From: Schoenoplectus triqueter
Lineage: Eukaryota; Streptophyta; Magnoliopsida; Poales; Cyperaceae
Direction: 5' to 3'
DNA: 36,123 nt
Assembly (NCBI GenBank): GCA_964058805.1
Contig: CAXKVV010001361.1
Location: 1 to 36,123, forward strand
In this document: positions 10,061 through 21,240 of the stretch, in pieces
How positions within the stretch are numbered: the first letter of the stretch is position 1
Layout of the letters: every line of letters starts with the position of its first letter
Program-made: the position numbers and the translations under genes
Notes under the pieces: model-generated
The model's database searches: none
What the model saw: only the letters and a program-made list of their open reading frames with translations
What the model was told of the DNA's origin: nothing

Positions 10061-10477
10061 AAGAGTTAAGTTATGGCGCTACGTGTAGTTAATGAATTAA
10101 ATTTATTACGGACTAAAAAATATATGTAAATCATTTTCAAATTTTGATTTATGGATCTTAATAATTATTTTATATCAAAATATGATGTAATATAAAAAAT
10201 TTCTATTTTTCGATTTTTTTTTAAGTATTAGTTTTAATTTTTTTTAAGATGATTCAATAATAATAATAAAATAATACATATTTTCTAGATTATTTTTAAA
10301 AATTCAAAACAAATACTTAGAAAATTCAAAAAAAATAGAAAAATTTTATATCCCAACACATTTTAATATAAAGAATTTATTGAGATCCACAAATCAAGAT
10401 TTAAAAATAATTTAACTATATTTTTGAGTCCATAATAAATTTAATCATTAGCTACGCTTAACTATAGACTAACTCTA
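10061..10477. mobile_element. Foldback MITE with ~150-bp inverted arms
   Basis: The left half (AGAGTTA at 10061, then GCTACGTGTAGTTAATGA, AATTTATTACGGACT, TTTTGATTTATGGATCT) recurs in inverted orientation in the right half (AGATCCACAAATCAAGA, AGTCCATAATAAATTT, TCATTAGCTACGC, TAACTCT at 10477), at roughly 80% identity by eye. The centre is TTTTTTAAGTATTAG-like. There is no coding capacity. The target duplication is not certain. Confidence 0.75.
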
Positions 10478-10689
10478 AAAATTATTCCCCTATTAAATAT
10501 CATATATTATCAAACCCGTAATATACAAGACTACATGGACAGATGTTTATTTTTCTCCCCAGTGGAAAACAAGGACCCATGTTCCGTGGGGGAAGCAAAC
10601 AGACGTAATTGTCAACGCGTTTGGGTTCGAGCTTTTCTTGATTTGCGATCTTTTTACTACCTCTTTAAGAAAAATCTTTATGATAGCTT

Positions 10690-11066
10690 GTGATTTCGAG
10701 ATTAGTTTTAATTTAGTTCATTTATTAAGCTAGTTAAATTAATAAATAAATTTTATTTCAGGTCTAATTTAACTCATTAAGTTCATTAAACTCGTTAAAT
10801 ATTATGAATTTTTAATGTATTGCATAAGTTATAATTCAACATATATAAATTTTCATATGAAATATATATAAAATTTTGTTGTTATTTGATTCTTATATTT
10901 TTTTTGAAATTTTGATATAAAATACTATTGATTATAAAATGAGTTGTTATCGAGCTAACTCGGCTCATTCATTAACTTGATGAATTGATCTCAAATCAAT
11001 ATATTTTACTCGTTAATTAATGAGACGATATTAAATTTAGTCTGATTCAGCTCATTTACAGTCCTA
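10690..11066. mobile_element. Possible hAT-type MITE (right end only)
   Basis: The segment contains TTAGCTC/GAGCTAACTC/AACTCG motifs in degenerate direct and inverted repeats. It ends in GCTCATTTACAGTCCTA (to 11066), which resembles the TAGGNCTGTAAATGAGC end of common plant hAT MITEs. The left terminus was not found, so the start is approximate. Confidence 0.4.
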
Positions 11067-13190
11067 TCTTATACCGGTTGTTGAATATTAAAAATTGATT
11101 ACACGACAATTTCATTTTTTACCCCAGATGACAAGACCAGATGTAAGCATTGTGGGGGAGAGAAAAAGCAGTAAATTGAGGGTTGTCTTGAGAATTATTT
11201 TTGGTCTATTTTATTTTTTTAAGGATAAATATTATAATCCCCACGCTCCCGTCCCCATAATCCGTCCCCAAGACCTCAACCATTTGTGTTTTCCTTTTTG
11301 TACAAAAAAAATTCAATAATCACTCCAAATGTTCTTCCGTAATTTATTTTGGTCAAACTGCTTTCAATAGGCACACGCCTTTTCATTTGAAACATAATTT
11401 AATTTTAAATTTCAGATTTCTTCTATAAATTCATTTATACAGTAACTCTCTCTAATTTGATATTCAACACTCCAAATGTGGAATCATATCAGAAAGAACT
11501 ATCGTTCTTCAGTTTCCATCATATCTTCTCTGAATGAATATCTTCTTCATATTTACAAGAAAGTGATTTTGGTTCTCTCAATTGCTCAATGAAAAAGAAG
11601 AAATTGTTATTTGGATAATGTGAAAATTTTGAATTTGTCTTCTCATATGTATTCTTTATTTTGTTATATTCTATTTCTTTTATTAATGCTTAAGCAGTGC
11701 CTTGTTGGTTGATGATTGACATACTACAATAGATATTCTTAATTATTTTATACAATTTACATTGTTTAGATTTTTGTGGCACAAATTGATTTGAACGATT
11801 ATTGCTAATTATGATATTTTTGAATAATCATTCTTACGGTATGAACCATGTGCAAAATTTTTGCATCATAATTTATGTTGAATTTACTCTACTAGTAGCG
11901 CATCAAAGATTAATCAATTTATTAATATTTTATTTCATTCCGTTTATTTATAATTTAATATATATTTTTTTATTTTCTTTCGTTTATTTATAATTTAATC
12001 TATGCAGTCTATGGCTTCTGATTTTTTATATTAACATACATACACTTGATAGATGGATGAATTTGTTTCTTTAAGAAGTCGTGGTTAATAACTTAATTAT
12101 AAATAAATATAATATTTATCTTTTAAGTTGATTTTTTTATGAAATAGATAAATATAATATTTTTGTTTGGTTTTCTTCATTCCAAATTCAAACCACGGTG
12201 AAATTATCATGATTCTTGATTAAGAAAATTCCAAAATATAATTCAACAACTATAAAAAGATCATTTAGAACTATAAATAGTTTCCTATCTAAATTAATAC
12301 TTTGAAAAGTATTGGTTATATATATATATAAATTATTGCAATGAGCAATAATAACAATTTGGATTGATATAAATAATGCAACTCCCAACTATAAATAGAC
12401 ATTTAAATCTACTTATATTATATAGTAGCTATTAATAATAAATTGAATCGATATAAATAGTTTATGCAACAAATATCAATAGTCAAAATGATGTGCTTTT
12501 TATCTTTTTGCTGATAATTTTATGCCATTTCGTAGTAGTTTTTTCCCCTAAATCAAACTTCAAATATATTTTATTGAGAACAAATATAATGACAGAAATT
12601 AATAACTGAAATAACAAATAAAAGTACAAATTAACAACTAATATGCATGAGTAATTTGAAGTAACATATTAATCATTTTGCCAATAGAGAATGCACAATC
12701 AATATAAATAAAATAATTAATAATATAAATAGCAATATATACATATAAGTTGTTAATACTCATTCAGTTTGGTACAAATAAATAAGAATATTTAGTATAA
12801 ATAGTGTGCAAAGTATGAATAACTAGTTGATCAAGCGCTGAATCAAATGGTCAAATTGTCGCTATTTGACTGAGTGGTCACTTTGAGGATTTATAGTGGG
12901 GACAAACCTTTGGGGACAGTTATCAGTCCCCTTTTTTTAAATAACCGACAATGATTCTTTTTAAATACTTACAACTTCTATATTTATTTTCCAAAATACA
13001 TACATCAACAATAAAATTTAAGCACTCGTGTTCCAGGTGTAAATGGGTGAGATACGGTTGTATAGTAGTCAAAATTGTATTTATATTTATTTTAATTTTT
13101 AAAATTAATGTTAATATTAATAACAAAATATTATTACTATATTATTATTTTGATTTGGATTACGGTGCTTCGCATAATGCGGATCACCTA
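11067..13190. other. Very AT-rich intergenic DNA, nothing recognised
   Basis: It includes a TATATATATATA tract near 12320. Short open frames are rich in Ile, Phe, Leu and Tyr, as expected by chance in AT-rich DNA. No gene, RNA or clear repeat is supported. Confidence 0.45.
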
Positions 13191-14880
13191 TGTTAAACCG
13201 TGAAAATTAATTAAAAAATAATGACGATTAAGAGATTAATTAAAATAACCTAACACACATTAAGGAATAACATAAGCCAATTAAGATATGAACTATATGT
13301 ATAAATGTCCCTATGAAGAAATACCCCATTTTGACAACTAAAATAAATAACTAAATAACACCTGAAACTAGTTAAGTTAATAATCGGATATAAATAAATT
13401 CTTAATTCGGTAAATGACTAATATAGAATATTTGGAACTTCAAATGGAAAATCAAAATGTTAAAGAGACGATATAATGTTAAGATGAATAATAATGATTT
13501 TAATGAAAAGAATCGATTATACTCAGAACGTAAATTCCTAAACGATCAATGAAAATCAACTAACTACACTCTAAATCACGCATAAATTCTATTACATTGA
13601 ATATGACTCTCTTTTAATGGATCCGCCACACCTATGGCTACACCACACCAAGCACCATGCTTGTGTGCCACAGAAAATCCTCAGCCATCCTCCCTCTTAT
13701 TAAATGAGACATTTAATGATGTCCCCTCACTTCACCTCTCTTTGTCCTCTCACCTCACCCGTCGAAATCCCCTTGTCACCCTGCCGCTCTCTCTCTCTCG
13801 CCCAACCGTCGTTTCTTTCCTTGGTTTCAGCTCCTTTCTCCTCGAAACTTCCCTCATTTCCGTGGTTTCTTCTTCAATCACCTTTTTTTTCTACTTGTTG
13901 AGGCACTCGATGGACTACGCCGCCCCTCTGACCTGCTCTGAGGCCCCCTTAGCGAGGCCAAATTTCTGTCGTTTCTCGCACCCTCTCTTATCATTTCCCC
14001 TGTGTTTCAAAGTAAGAGGAAGAGGGAGTGGTCGGAGTCTTTGAGAAGGGGAGACGACCTAACATCATTTTTCCTGTTGCCCTACTGATTTTCTGTCTTG
14101 TTTCCTTAATACTGTATTGTATTGTGTGGTTGTCGCCTGATTTGCAGACGTTTTCTGGTTTATTTGTTATTTTGCTTGCTGGTAAACCCTAGAACCCTCT
14201 ACGGCCCTCTGGCCAGTTTGAATTCTTTGCCTGGTTGAGTTTGAATGATTGTTCACTTGTGTGGTATGTTTGCTTGTTATGCTGGCCCTTATGTTGAGTT
14301 GCTATTATGCTTGCCTAATGGGTTGGTCTGTTTTGGTTTGTGTTGTCTGGGTTGTTGCCTCTGATTCTGATATAGACTTGAGAAACACAGTTATCTGATA
14401 GCTGGTTCAGAAGCTGACTCGATTACTTGTGCTTGCTAAATTATTTCTTGTGTGTTGGTTTCATCCTTGAAGTCCGAATTGTCTGTTGGGTTTCTTGGTC
14501 TTTATCCCAGTGATATTTGTGGCTCTCTTGTGGGATGTTGTGTGGTGTGATGTTTGATTTAGGCTTGTAATAGCTGTTGTAAATGTTGTAGATGGAACCA
14601 ATTCTTCTCTGGTATTAGGCTCTAATACATTGGTCCCGATTGGTACCAATGAAGCGGAGATTTGAACATGTTGCTGATTAAACATTTGGTTGGCTTCCTT
14701 GTTGCCGTTGATCTAACCCCTTTATGCTGGCACAACCCTGTTCTTGGTATGTTCTGGCTATGCGGCTTGCACCTTGTAACCTCTGTTGGTGACCTAAGAC
14801 CTGTTTTGTGCTTATGCCTTATCTGTTTTGCATTATGTGCGGGATGAATTTTGAATGTGGCTTGGGTGATATTTGTTAGG
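13190..14880 (+). mobile_element. Possible Ty3/gypsy-type LTR or leader sequence
   Basis: A TGTTAAACC start (about 13192) is followed by AT-rich sequence. At 13630-14040 comes an abruptly C/T-rich block (CACCATGCTTGTGTGCCAC, CCTCTCACCTCACCC, CGCTCTCTCTCTCTCGCCC), then T/G-rich sequence to about 14880. The sharp composition change and the CT-rich leader resemble long gypsy LTRs of the Tekay type. The call rests on recollection of family layout; no pol domains, primer site or second LTR lie in the window. A 136-codon frame (13634-14044) is a by-product of the CT-rich block. Confidence 0.3.
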
Positions 14881-15962
14881 TTTTGGTCTAATAAAAATCA
14901 TATTAAGCCTTAAACTGCGGAAATACCGTAAAATAAAAATTTTATTTCTACTTAAGCTAGGGATTAAAGTATGTCGGATGAGATATATACATTTTAATCT
15001 TTTATAAAATACCGTAAAATATTATTTTACTTCTAACTTAAGCAAAGGGTTAAAGCGGTATGTCGGATGATTACCGAGAGATACATACCTCTTTAATTCT
15101 TTATAGATCTACTCCATGATTGATTTCTAAAATATTAATCTACTTAACAATCAAATAGATTAATATAAGATTTTATACCTCATTTCTAAATTTCAATTGG
15201 AATGCAAATCGGCTTGTCTCGGAGTATCACACGTGTGATGCCTCTGTAGGTTACCCACCAGGGCTGACCAGAGAGCGGCTTATTTCTTTTGCCAGAAATA
15301 CTGTAAACCGCGGTTTCTCACAAAAACACTATTCATCGAGAAAAAGATGAAATAGTACTATTCACGACTCACAGTTATTCTATGTCACACAAAGGTGCAG
15401 AAATACCACAACTTTCGTAAAAATACTATTTATCGATCCCGTGAATTCTGAAACAATCATAAACCGAGAAAGAGAGAAAATAAAAACCCAAATCGATCAG
15501 TCATGGTATGATACGAACTAAAGTTGTATATTTTCTCTTTACCCCTCCACCCTTATTTATAGGCATATTTGGGATTACCAAATTATCAAAATACCCTCAT
15601 GAATAGTAAGGAGATTTCAAAGTAAAAAGATCAAAATACCCTTGAGGGTGATGTCATATATGATGTCATGGATGATGTCATCTATGGATAAGGTTCAAAT
15701 TAATATAATTATTCTGAAAAATTATATTTCCTACGGCTGTTGTTTCAGTAATTTTATACAACGTGTCTAACACGTTATAAATTCAATCCGGTTTTTATTT
15801 CTTGTCATCTCTATGACAAATATAATTTAATTATATCATATATAATTAATTATAATCATCTTATTATTAATTATAAATAATTTATAATTAATCAATAAGA
15901 TTCTCCGATTAACTCTTATGTGATGTGACCCGACAAGATCCGTGTTATATTGGTAAATAGAG
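14880..15962 (-). mobile_element. Possible solo LTR, minus orientation
   Basis: On the minus strand a CCTATAAATAAGGG TATA box (about 15553-15566) is followed by a leader and CGATGAATAGT/CGATAAATAGT repeats. Upstream, near 14920-15105, two imperfect copies of a ~90-bp unit contain AAATACCGTAAAATA and TATGTCGGATGA. The block ends where the truncated hAT copy starts at about 15963. No retroviral-type genes were found, so if correct this is a solo LTR. Confidence 0.35.
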
Positions 15963-16255
15963 TTAATTTTTGTTGAATGAACTTTTAGTTTTGTATGAAT
16001 TTGTATTAAATTTATATTTTTTATATTTGATTCTGTTATTTTGATATGAATTGTGAAATTTGTTCACCTAATAATTATGTTTCGAACTATTAACGAATTG
16101 AACCGAACAGTTCGAACTTTTAACGAATCGAACTTCGAACTATGATTTGAGTTTGAAATTATCTATCTATTTCGAATCAAACTAATTCGAAATAGGTTTC
16201 AAGTCAAACTCGAACACACGTTAGTTCGTTCGTGTTTGATTCGTTTGCAGCCCTA
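15963..16255 (+). mobile_element. hAT-type non-autonomous element, copy 2, 5'-truncated
   Basis: From TTAATTTTTGTTGAATGAAC to the end TTTGCAGCCCTA (16255) it matches the right-hand part of the complete copy at 29249-29789. About 250 bp of the left half are missing and the sequence passes directly into LTR-like DNA. It lies in the same orientation as the 29249 copy and opposite to the copy at 1-488. Confidence 0.88.
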
Positions 16256-17510
16256 CTCACGGCAGCAAAACAAACATATTACTCGAGTCCCTGACAACGG
16301 TGTGCATTGCATTATGCTAATAGAGATGAACCAAGTCCATCACTCCAAAATGGCGTGTGGAATCATGGCCCCATCACCATCCGCAATTTTATCATTGTTA
16401 TTGTGCGATTTTTTTTCCCTACTTCTTTGTTTCTTTTTTGTCAAAAGGAGAAACCCGTTGGTCACTATGCCATTGATAATTGTACCCTCTATGTCTTCAT
16501 TGTCTAGAGGCATGGGATGAGTAATAAACAAATGATGGAGGGACCCATTGCGCCCATTGCGCCCTTAGAGCGAGTCCATCTCGTAGTATGGACCTCTGTC
16601 TAAGAGGGCTAAAAGGAAAGGGATATAAAAAATTCCATACAATATATATATATATATATATATATACGTATCCATGTCAATTTGACCAAATCTCGTCCGT
16701 TCCAACTCAGCCACCTTCCTTATCCTCACTCCCGTCCAGTACTGGCAAACCCACCTAACGTGTGACCTGACAACAAATAATGGTAGGTATGTATGGAAGT
16801 ATTGATTATGAAATATTGTGCTGAGAATTCACGGATGTCATAGATCTCGAATAGTTGTTCGATATTATGTACATGCATCCAAATTTTTTACACATTTATT
16901 CTGTACATGTACCGATAATCAAAGGTTAAAGTTAGCTAAATAATTCGAAGGGTTTAAATGTCTCGTTACTATATGTTATCCAGTTTTTTTAATACTTGGC
17001 ACCACAAATATATCAAAATTTAATAACAGAGTAACATCGTTATATTCGACTTCAATCACTTTTTTGTTTGCTTCTAAATTTTAAATTTCATGACATCTCA
17101 GCTTCATTTTGATGACTATAACAAATGTGAATAATCAACAATCAAAGTTAATCCATGTTAGTTAATATGTGCAAACCTCGTTAATGCAAATCAAAATAGA
17201 GTTGAAATACCAAAAACATTACATGCACATTGTAAAGTGGTGTAGAATCACATATAACGCTTTTATTTTATTATTTGAGTTTAAATTATTTTTGTTATTT
17301 AGAATTTAGAAAAGGAGGTATGGAGAGATGATTTTGTTAGATACTCTATTGGAGATATTTTGGATATAAATAAAGGAAAGAAAAAAAATGCATATAATCA
17401 ACTTTATTGATTCCGGCAACAATCAAACATGAAGAGATGATTAAATAAGAGAATAGCTTCCTGGCTACCAGCCTACCTGATTTCTGATATCCAGCCTGCC
17501 TGATTTCTGA
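16256..17510. other. Intergenic DNA downstream of CLPP6
   Basis: It holds an (AT)n tract at 16642-16666 and otherwise unremarkable AT-rich DNA. No gene is supported. The frames at 16236-16531 overlap on both strands and lack protein-like composition. Confidence 0.4.
16642..16666. repeat. (AT)n microsatellite
   Basis: About 12 uninterrupted AT dinucleotides. Confidence 0.95.
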
Positions 17511-17537
17511 TATCTCAAGCCAGATTGGCTTGAGATA
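17511..17537 (-). repeat. Perfect 12-bp-stem hairpin 3' of CLPP6
   Basis: TATCTCAAGCCA, a 3-nt loop GAT, and TGGCTTGAGATA form a perfect stem-loop about 180 bp past the CLPP6 stop, probably within its 3' UTR. Directly beside it CTGATTTCTGATATC occurs twice (17477 and 17501). It could be a structured 3' UTR element or a decayed MITE tip. Confidence 0.8.
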
Positions 17538-17713
17538 CTGATGTTCAACCCAATCTGACCCGCCTTAGTAGTCAGCATCCCTAAAAGTTCAGAAACACTG
17601 ATGTTACAAACAGGTAAAAATAGGAGGAAAAACAAATAAACACCATACAATTTTTAAGGAGAGTTTCCAATTGTTTTACTCACTACTGAAATCTGTCTCT
17701 GCAGAGGAAAAAT

Positions 17714-20700
17714 CTAGTACAATGTATCCAGCAGAGCATCAACTAGCCCAAAATCCATGGCCTACAAAACAGTAACATCGTACATTAACCATATTTGCTA
17801 AAACAATATCATGAGAAAAATGACTTTGGAAGAATACCATCAAAACAACAGAAAAACCAAAGTAAATCTAAGATATTAACAGAAAGTATAATGATAGCAT
17901 TGATGATGATGAGTTACCTCGCCAGCAGTGAAGAAGCGATCTCTTTCAGTATATTTATGCACCTCCTCCAAAGGTCTGCCCGTGAAGGCAGAATACATCA
18001 TGTCAATTCTCTACAAAAAAAGCAAAGAAAATCGTGCTATATATTTCAGCAATTACCTTGAAAATATTAATTTTAAAAAGTATGATAAATTCATTATGTG
18101 GAGATGCTTACAAGACGGTTCTGAATACCAGCATTCGCCTGGTGGTGCGCTTCTACTGAGTCACCCTAAAAATCCATTGTGCCGATAGAATTAAAAGGGG
18201 AAAACAACAATAACAAAGTCTGTAGTCCCAAGTAAATTGGGTAAGTAGAAATAAAACCCAATCAGTCAAATATATAGTACTAATAGTAATAATTGTAATA
18301 AAGTTACTTGAAGAAATGAAACTATTGTAGCATTAAAAAAAAGTAAAGAACATACAATGCATCCAGTTTGAGGTTGATGGATCATAACTCTTGTATTGGG
18401 CATTGCATACCGCATCCCCCTCTCACCTCCTGCCAATAAAAGTGCTCCTTGACTAGCTACTGCCCCAAATCCGACTGTACCTACTCTTGGCTTTACCTGT
18501 TTTTTTGAAAACGAGGATTAATGGGTAAGAGATTTTACTCTTAGGATTGATTTGCTCTTATTTTGTTACTAAAATTGAGATCGAGACCCAAAAAAAAAGA
18601 AATAAAATAAAAGCAACAGTAAGTACACAGATGTTTATTTATACTTCTCATTTTCAAAATCCACTAATACATACCCATTTCATACAGTCGTAAATTGCAA
18701 AAGTCGAATAGATACTTCCGCCATTGCAGTTTAGGTAGAGCTAAAGAAAAGAAAAATATTTTGTTAAACAGATAGAACAACAGAAGAAAAACTACGAGAC
18801 TGCACAAGGGTTCAACAGTTCTTTATTGCTATGTTCACAATTACTAAATCATTATGACAACAGTTCGATCAAAATAAACAGTGGAGAATATAAAGAAACA
18901 ATTACAATTAATAGAAAGTGAAAATTGTCCTCAATTATGTGATTTGGACGTACTGCTAGCAATAGCTGCTATCATGTATTAATTGTATCAACAGTTGGAA
19001 CAAAACAAGAAATGGAATCTAGATACATATTCAACTTATATTAAGATTGCAAGCTCAAAACATAAAGTTTGTTCAGAGAGAGAGAGAGATGTGTAACCAA
19101 GATGTCTGAATCCTCGTCAATGGTAGCAAGAGTAATGAGCTGAGAGATAACACGTTGAGCAACTTGAGGAGTGATAAACTGTCCAACGAAGATAATGCGG
19201 TTTCTGAACAGTACACCGAAGATATCCATCTGGCCAGCTGGGGTTGTGACAAATGGTGTTATGGGAGGGTTGTCTCCCTTTGCTGCTACTACCGTACCAT
19301 TACCAACACCTCTCCCATACCTGTCACATCATAAATATCTCAGACCTGTAGGAGAAATCTTTCAGATTCCCCTTTAGCTTTAGAAATATGCTCTAGCTTA
19401 AGTACTAGGTTCTAGACATTATAGCAGGTCTTGAGGTTTTATAATTTAGGGATTTAGGATCTTAGGGTTTATAGTTTAAAGTTTAAACTTATCACTGCAA
19501 TTTATGGACTATTGTTAGGCCTCAGCTACTAGTACCCCTGCACCAAATTTTGGTAATGTGCATGCCCAAAAAATGAACAACAATATTTCACTAGAATACT
19601 ATTCAAGCCTCACAGTACTGTAAGGGCACACTGAAACAGCACCACGAAATCCTATAATGAAAACAATCCATCTATTTGAACAATCTTTTGAGCTTGGTAT
19701 ATCTCCAACAATTATTAAATAGAATATGAAGATGAAGAGAATAAGTGCCTGAAATAAGACTTACATAGCTTGACAATGTAAAATCTTCTCAACCTTTAGA
19801 GAGGCAGAGGCAAACACATTCCCTGTTTGACCGTGAAATTCTAGATTGTCAGTAAATTGAGTTATGATAGTGCAATGAAAGATTCATCCCTTTACTATTA
19901 GTTTAAAGCATGTCCTAGATCTTCATCATTTTCTTGGAAGTGAATTAGTGGATAATGCATTACCTGGTGCCATATAGTAAAGGAAGAACATTGGGAGGCA
20001 AAGACCCAAGTCGACCTGAATTAATGATCATTTTCTCTTTTGATGTACTTTTTTGCTGTCAAAATTAATTCTTTATGTACAATTAAGCCTCTAACTACTC
20101 CTTAGTAATCTTACTCAACATGAATAATCCATTAAAAGTCCAGACTGCAAAAGCCAGTCAATATCAGCACAGAAGCAGATTGGTGCAATGTTGCTACTAC
20201 GGTAGTATGGCAAATGTCAGAGCCCGCCGATAAAGAAATATGCTGCTTACCCACTTGCTTAACAATAAAAATCACAATAACACGCCATCCTTTATTACAA
20301 CAGAAACAGCATCTTTAAGTTGAAGAGAACATACCTCCAAATATGGGAAAGTGCAAATTGGTAGCCTTGGAATTGCATCCAAAACTAGAAACAAATTAGC
20401 AAAATTACACAAAATTAGGTGATGATAAAGAAGAGAAATTTGAGATGAATAAAAAGTTCTGGTATTGTAGCACTAATCCCTCATTTCTTTTCCTGGCCAA
20501 AGCTTCATTGTAAGTAAGCCACATTTTAGTGTGTATCACTCAAAACCACAACTAATTTCAAAAACTAAGAACACCATACATTTGGTTCCAAAAGCAAGTT
20601 CAAGGAAAAGCACTGGCGAGCTGTTTTTTCCACAAAAATATACCAACTAGTAAACAAGCACTCACAGACCTCATAGAGGAAGGGGAAACTGATCTGCTTC

Positions 20701-20752
20701 GGATGGAGGCTGGAATGGAGTGGAGGGGCGCTGAAGTGGCAATCGGCGCCAT
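17714..20752 (-). CDS. CLPP6: Plastid ATP-dependent Clp protease proteolytic subunit 6 (ClpP6), nine exons
   Basis: Exons in transcript order: 20752-20670, 20384-20335, 19822-19765, 19320-19098, 18740-18675, 18496-18356, 18165-18112, 18010-17918 and 17761-17714. All joins use GT-AG and keep frame, giving 271 aa, about the length of Arabidopsis ClpP6. Residues 1 to ~65 are Ser/Ala-rich, as in a chloroplast transit peptide. The core contains [12 protein letters not shown] and [17 protein letters not shown]. The Ser-His-Asp catalytic set is in [12 protein letters not shown] (Ser175), MIHQPQTG (His200) and TERDRF (Asp249). By family knowledge it is one subunit type of the stromal ClpPR core that degrades proteins delivered by Clp ATPases. 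Oddities: the usual CPGGS reads CNGGS (Asn144), GVAAS reads GAVAS, and the handle helix ([18 protein letters not shown]) is diverged from the usual VEDVRRQVNEA type. The in-frame open stretch upstream to 21019 is not conserved-looking, so the ATG at 20752 is preferred. Confidence 0.96.
18201..18272 (+). mobile_element. RTE-type LINE/SINE 3' tail in a CLPP6 intron
   Basis: AAACAACAATAACAAAGTC then TGTAGTCCCAAGTAAATTGGGTAAGTAGAAAT and AAACCCAATC parallels the fragment at 4526-4590. It lies in the 190-bp intron between the exons ending at 18356 and starting at 18165, antisense to the gene. Confidence 0.6.
19077..19090. repeat. (AG)n tract next to a CLPP6 splice donor
   Basis: A short GA/CT microsatellite begins about 8 bp past the donor of the exon ending at 19098. 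On the gene strand it reads as a CT-rich run just inside the intron. Confidence 0.8.
19964..20015 (-). other. Cryptic exon candidate in CLPP6 intron 2
   Basis: The 52 nt lie between a good acceptor (ATTCAG) and a good donor (CAG|GTAATG). Including it together with the exon at 20335-20384 shifts the frame and meets a stop in the next exon; leaving it out gives a clean 271-aa protein. It is therefore probably intronic, or an alternative exon that would send the transcript to nonsense-mediated decay. Confidence 0.35.
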
Positions 20753-21053
20753 GGGAGTATAAAATGGCGGAGGGAAGCTCGAGAGTGAACCCGAGTCTTG
20801 ACTCTTGACTATTGAATACAGGCGAGAGCGGAGAACAGTTCCGGCGAGAGCGGAGAGATGAGAACTTCGGTTTGGATTAGACCCTACTTGAACCGGATCG
20901 GGTGTAGACGGGTCTAAACGGGCTGGGTTTGGGGCGGACGCCCTGTAACTACAAGTTGGTAAAGGCCCAGTAAAAACATTGGAAAAGGTCATTTTCACTG
21001 GGATGTTATTTGAGGTCACATAGTTATGAGCAAGCCCGACTATATTGTAAAAA

Positions 21054-21077
21054 CTAGGGGATGATCGCGCCCGCGAT
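21054..21077 (-). mobile_element. Helitron-type 3' terminus
   Basis: On the minus strand a hairpin ATCGCG-GG-CGCGAT (21077-21064) is followed after six bases (CATCCC) by CTAG ending at 21054, and the next base is T. A short GC hairpin roughly 10 nt before CTRR, inserted before a T, is the diagnostic Helitron 3' end. The element body would extend to higher coordinates. A matching minus-strand 5' TC end was not identified. Confidence 0.7.
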
Positions 21078-21203
21078 ATTGATATTCATGATTGTCGAAT
21101 AACAACTGCATTTCCCATGCAAGAATACTTGAACAGTAAGGTGAATTTTAATTTCAGAAAAAAAAAAAGAAGGATAAAGGTTCTATTTTTGCTAATTCAA
21201 TCT

Positions 21204-21240
21204 ATATATAAAAGGGAACATTTTTTATTTGCCACTTCAA
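21204..21240 (+). mobile_element. Possible Helitron 5' terminus
   Basis: TCTATATATAAAAGGGAACA preceded by A has the form of a plant Helitron 5' end (A|TC, then TATA-rich and AAAAGGG). It faces away from the 3' terminus at 21054, so the two do not belong to one simple intact element. A + strand 3' end with hairpin and CTAG was not found downstream. Confidence 0.45.

Noticed and set aside
13634..14044. 136-codon Ser/Leu/Pro-rich frame
   Set aside because: It lies in a CT-rich leader-like block; the composition explains its openness and I recognise no domain.
20753..21019. In-frame extension upstream of the CLPP6 start
   Set aside because: It would add ~89 low-quality residues before a typical transit peptide, and the total with the ATG at 20752 already equals the usual ClpP6 length.
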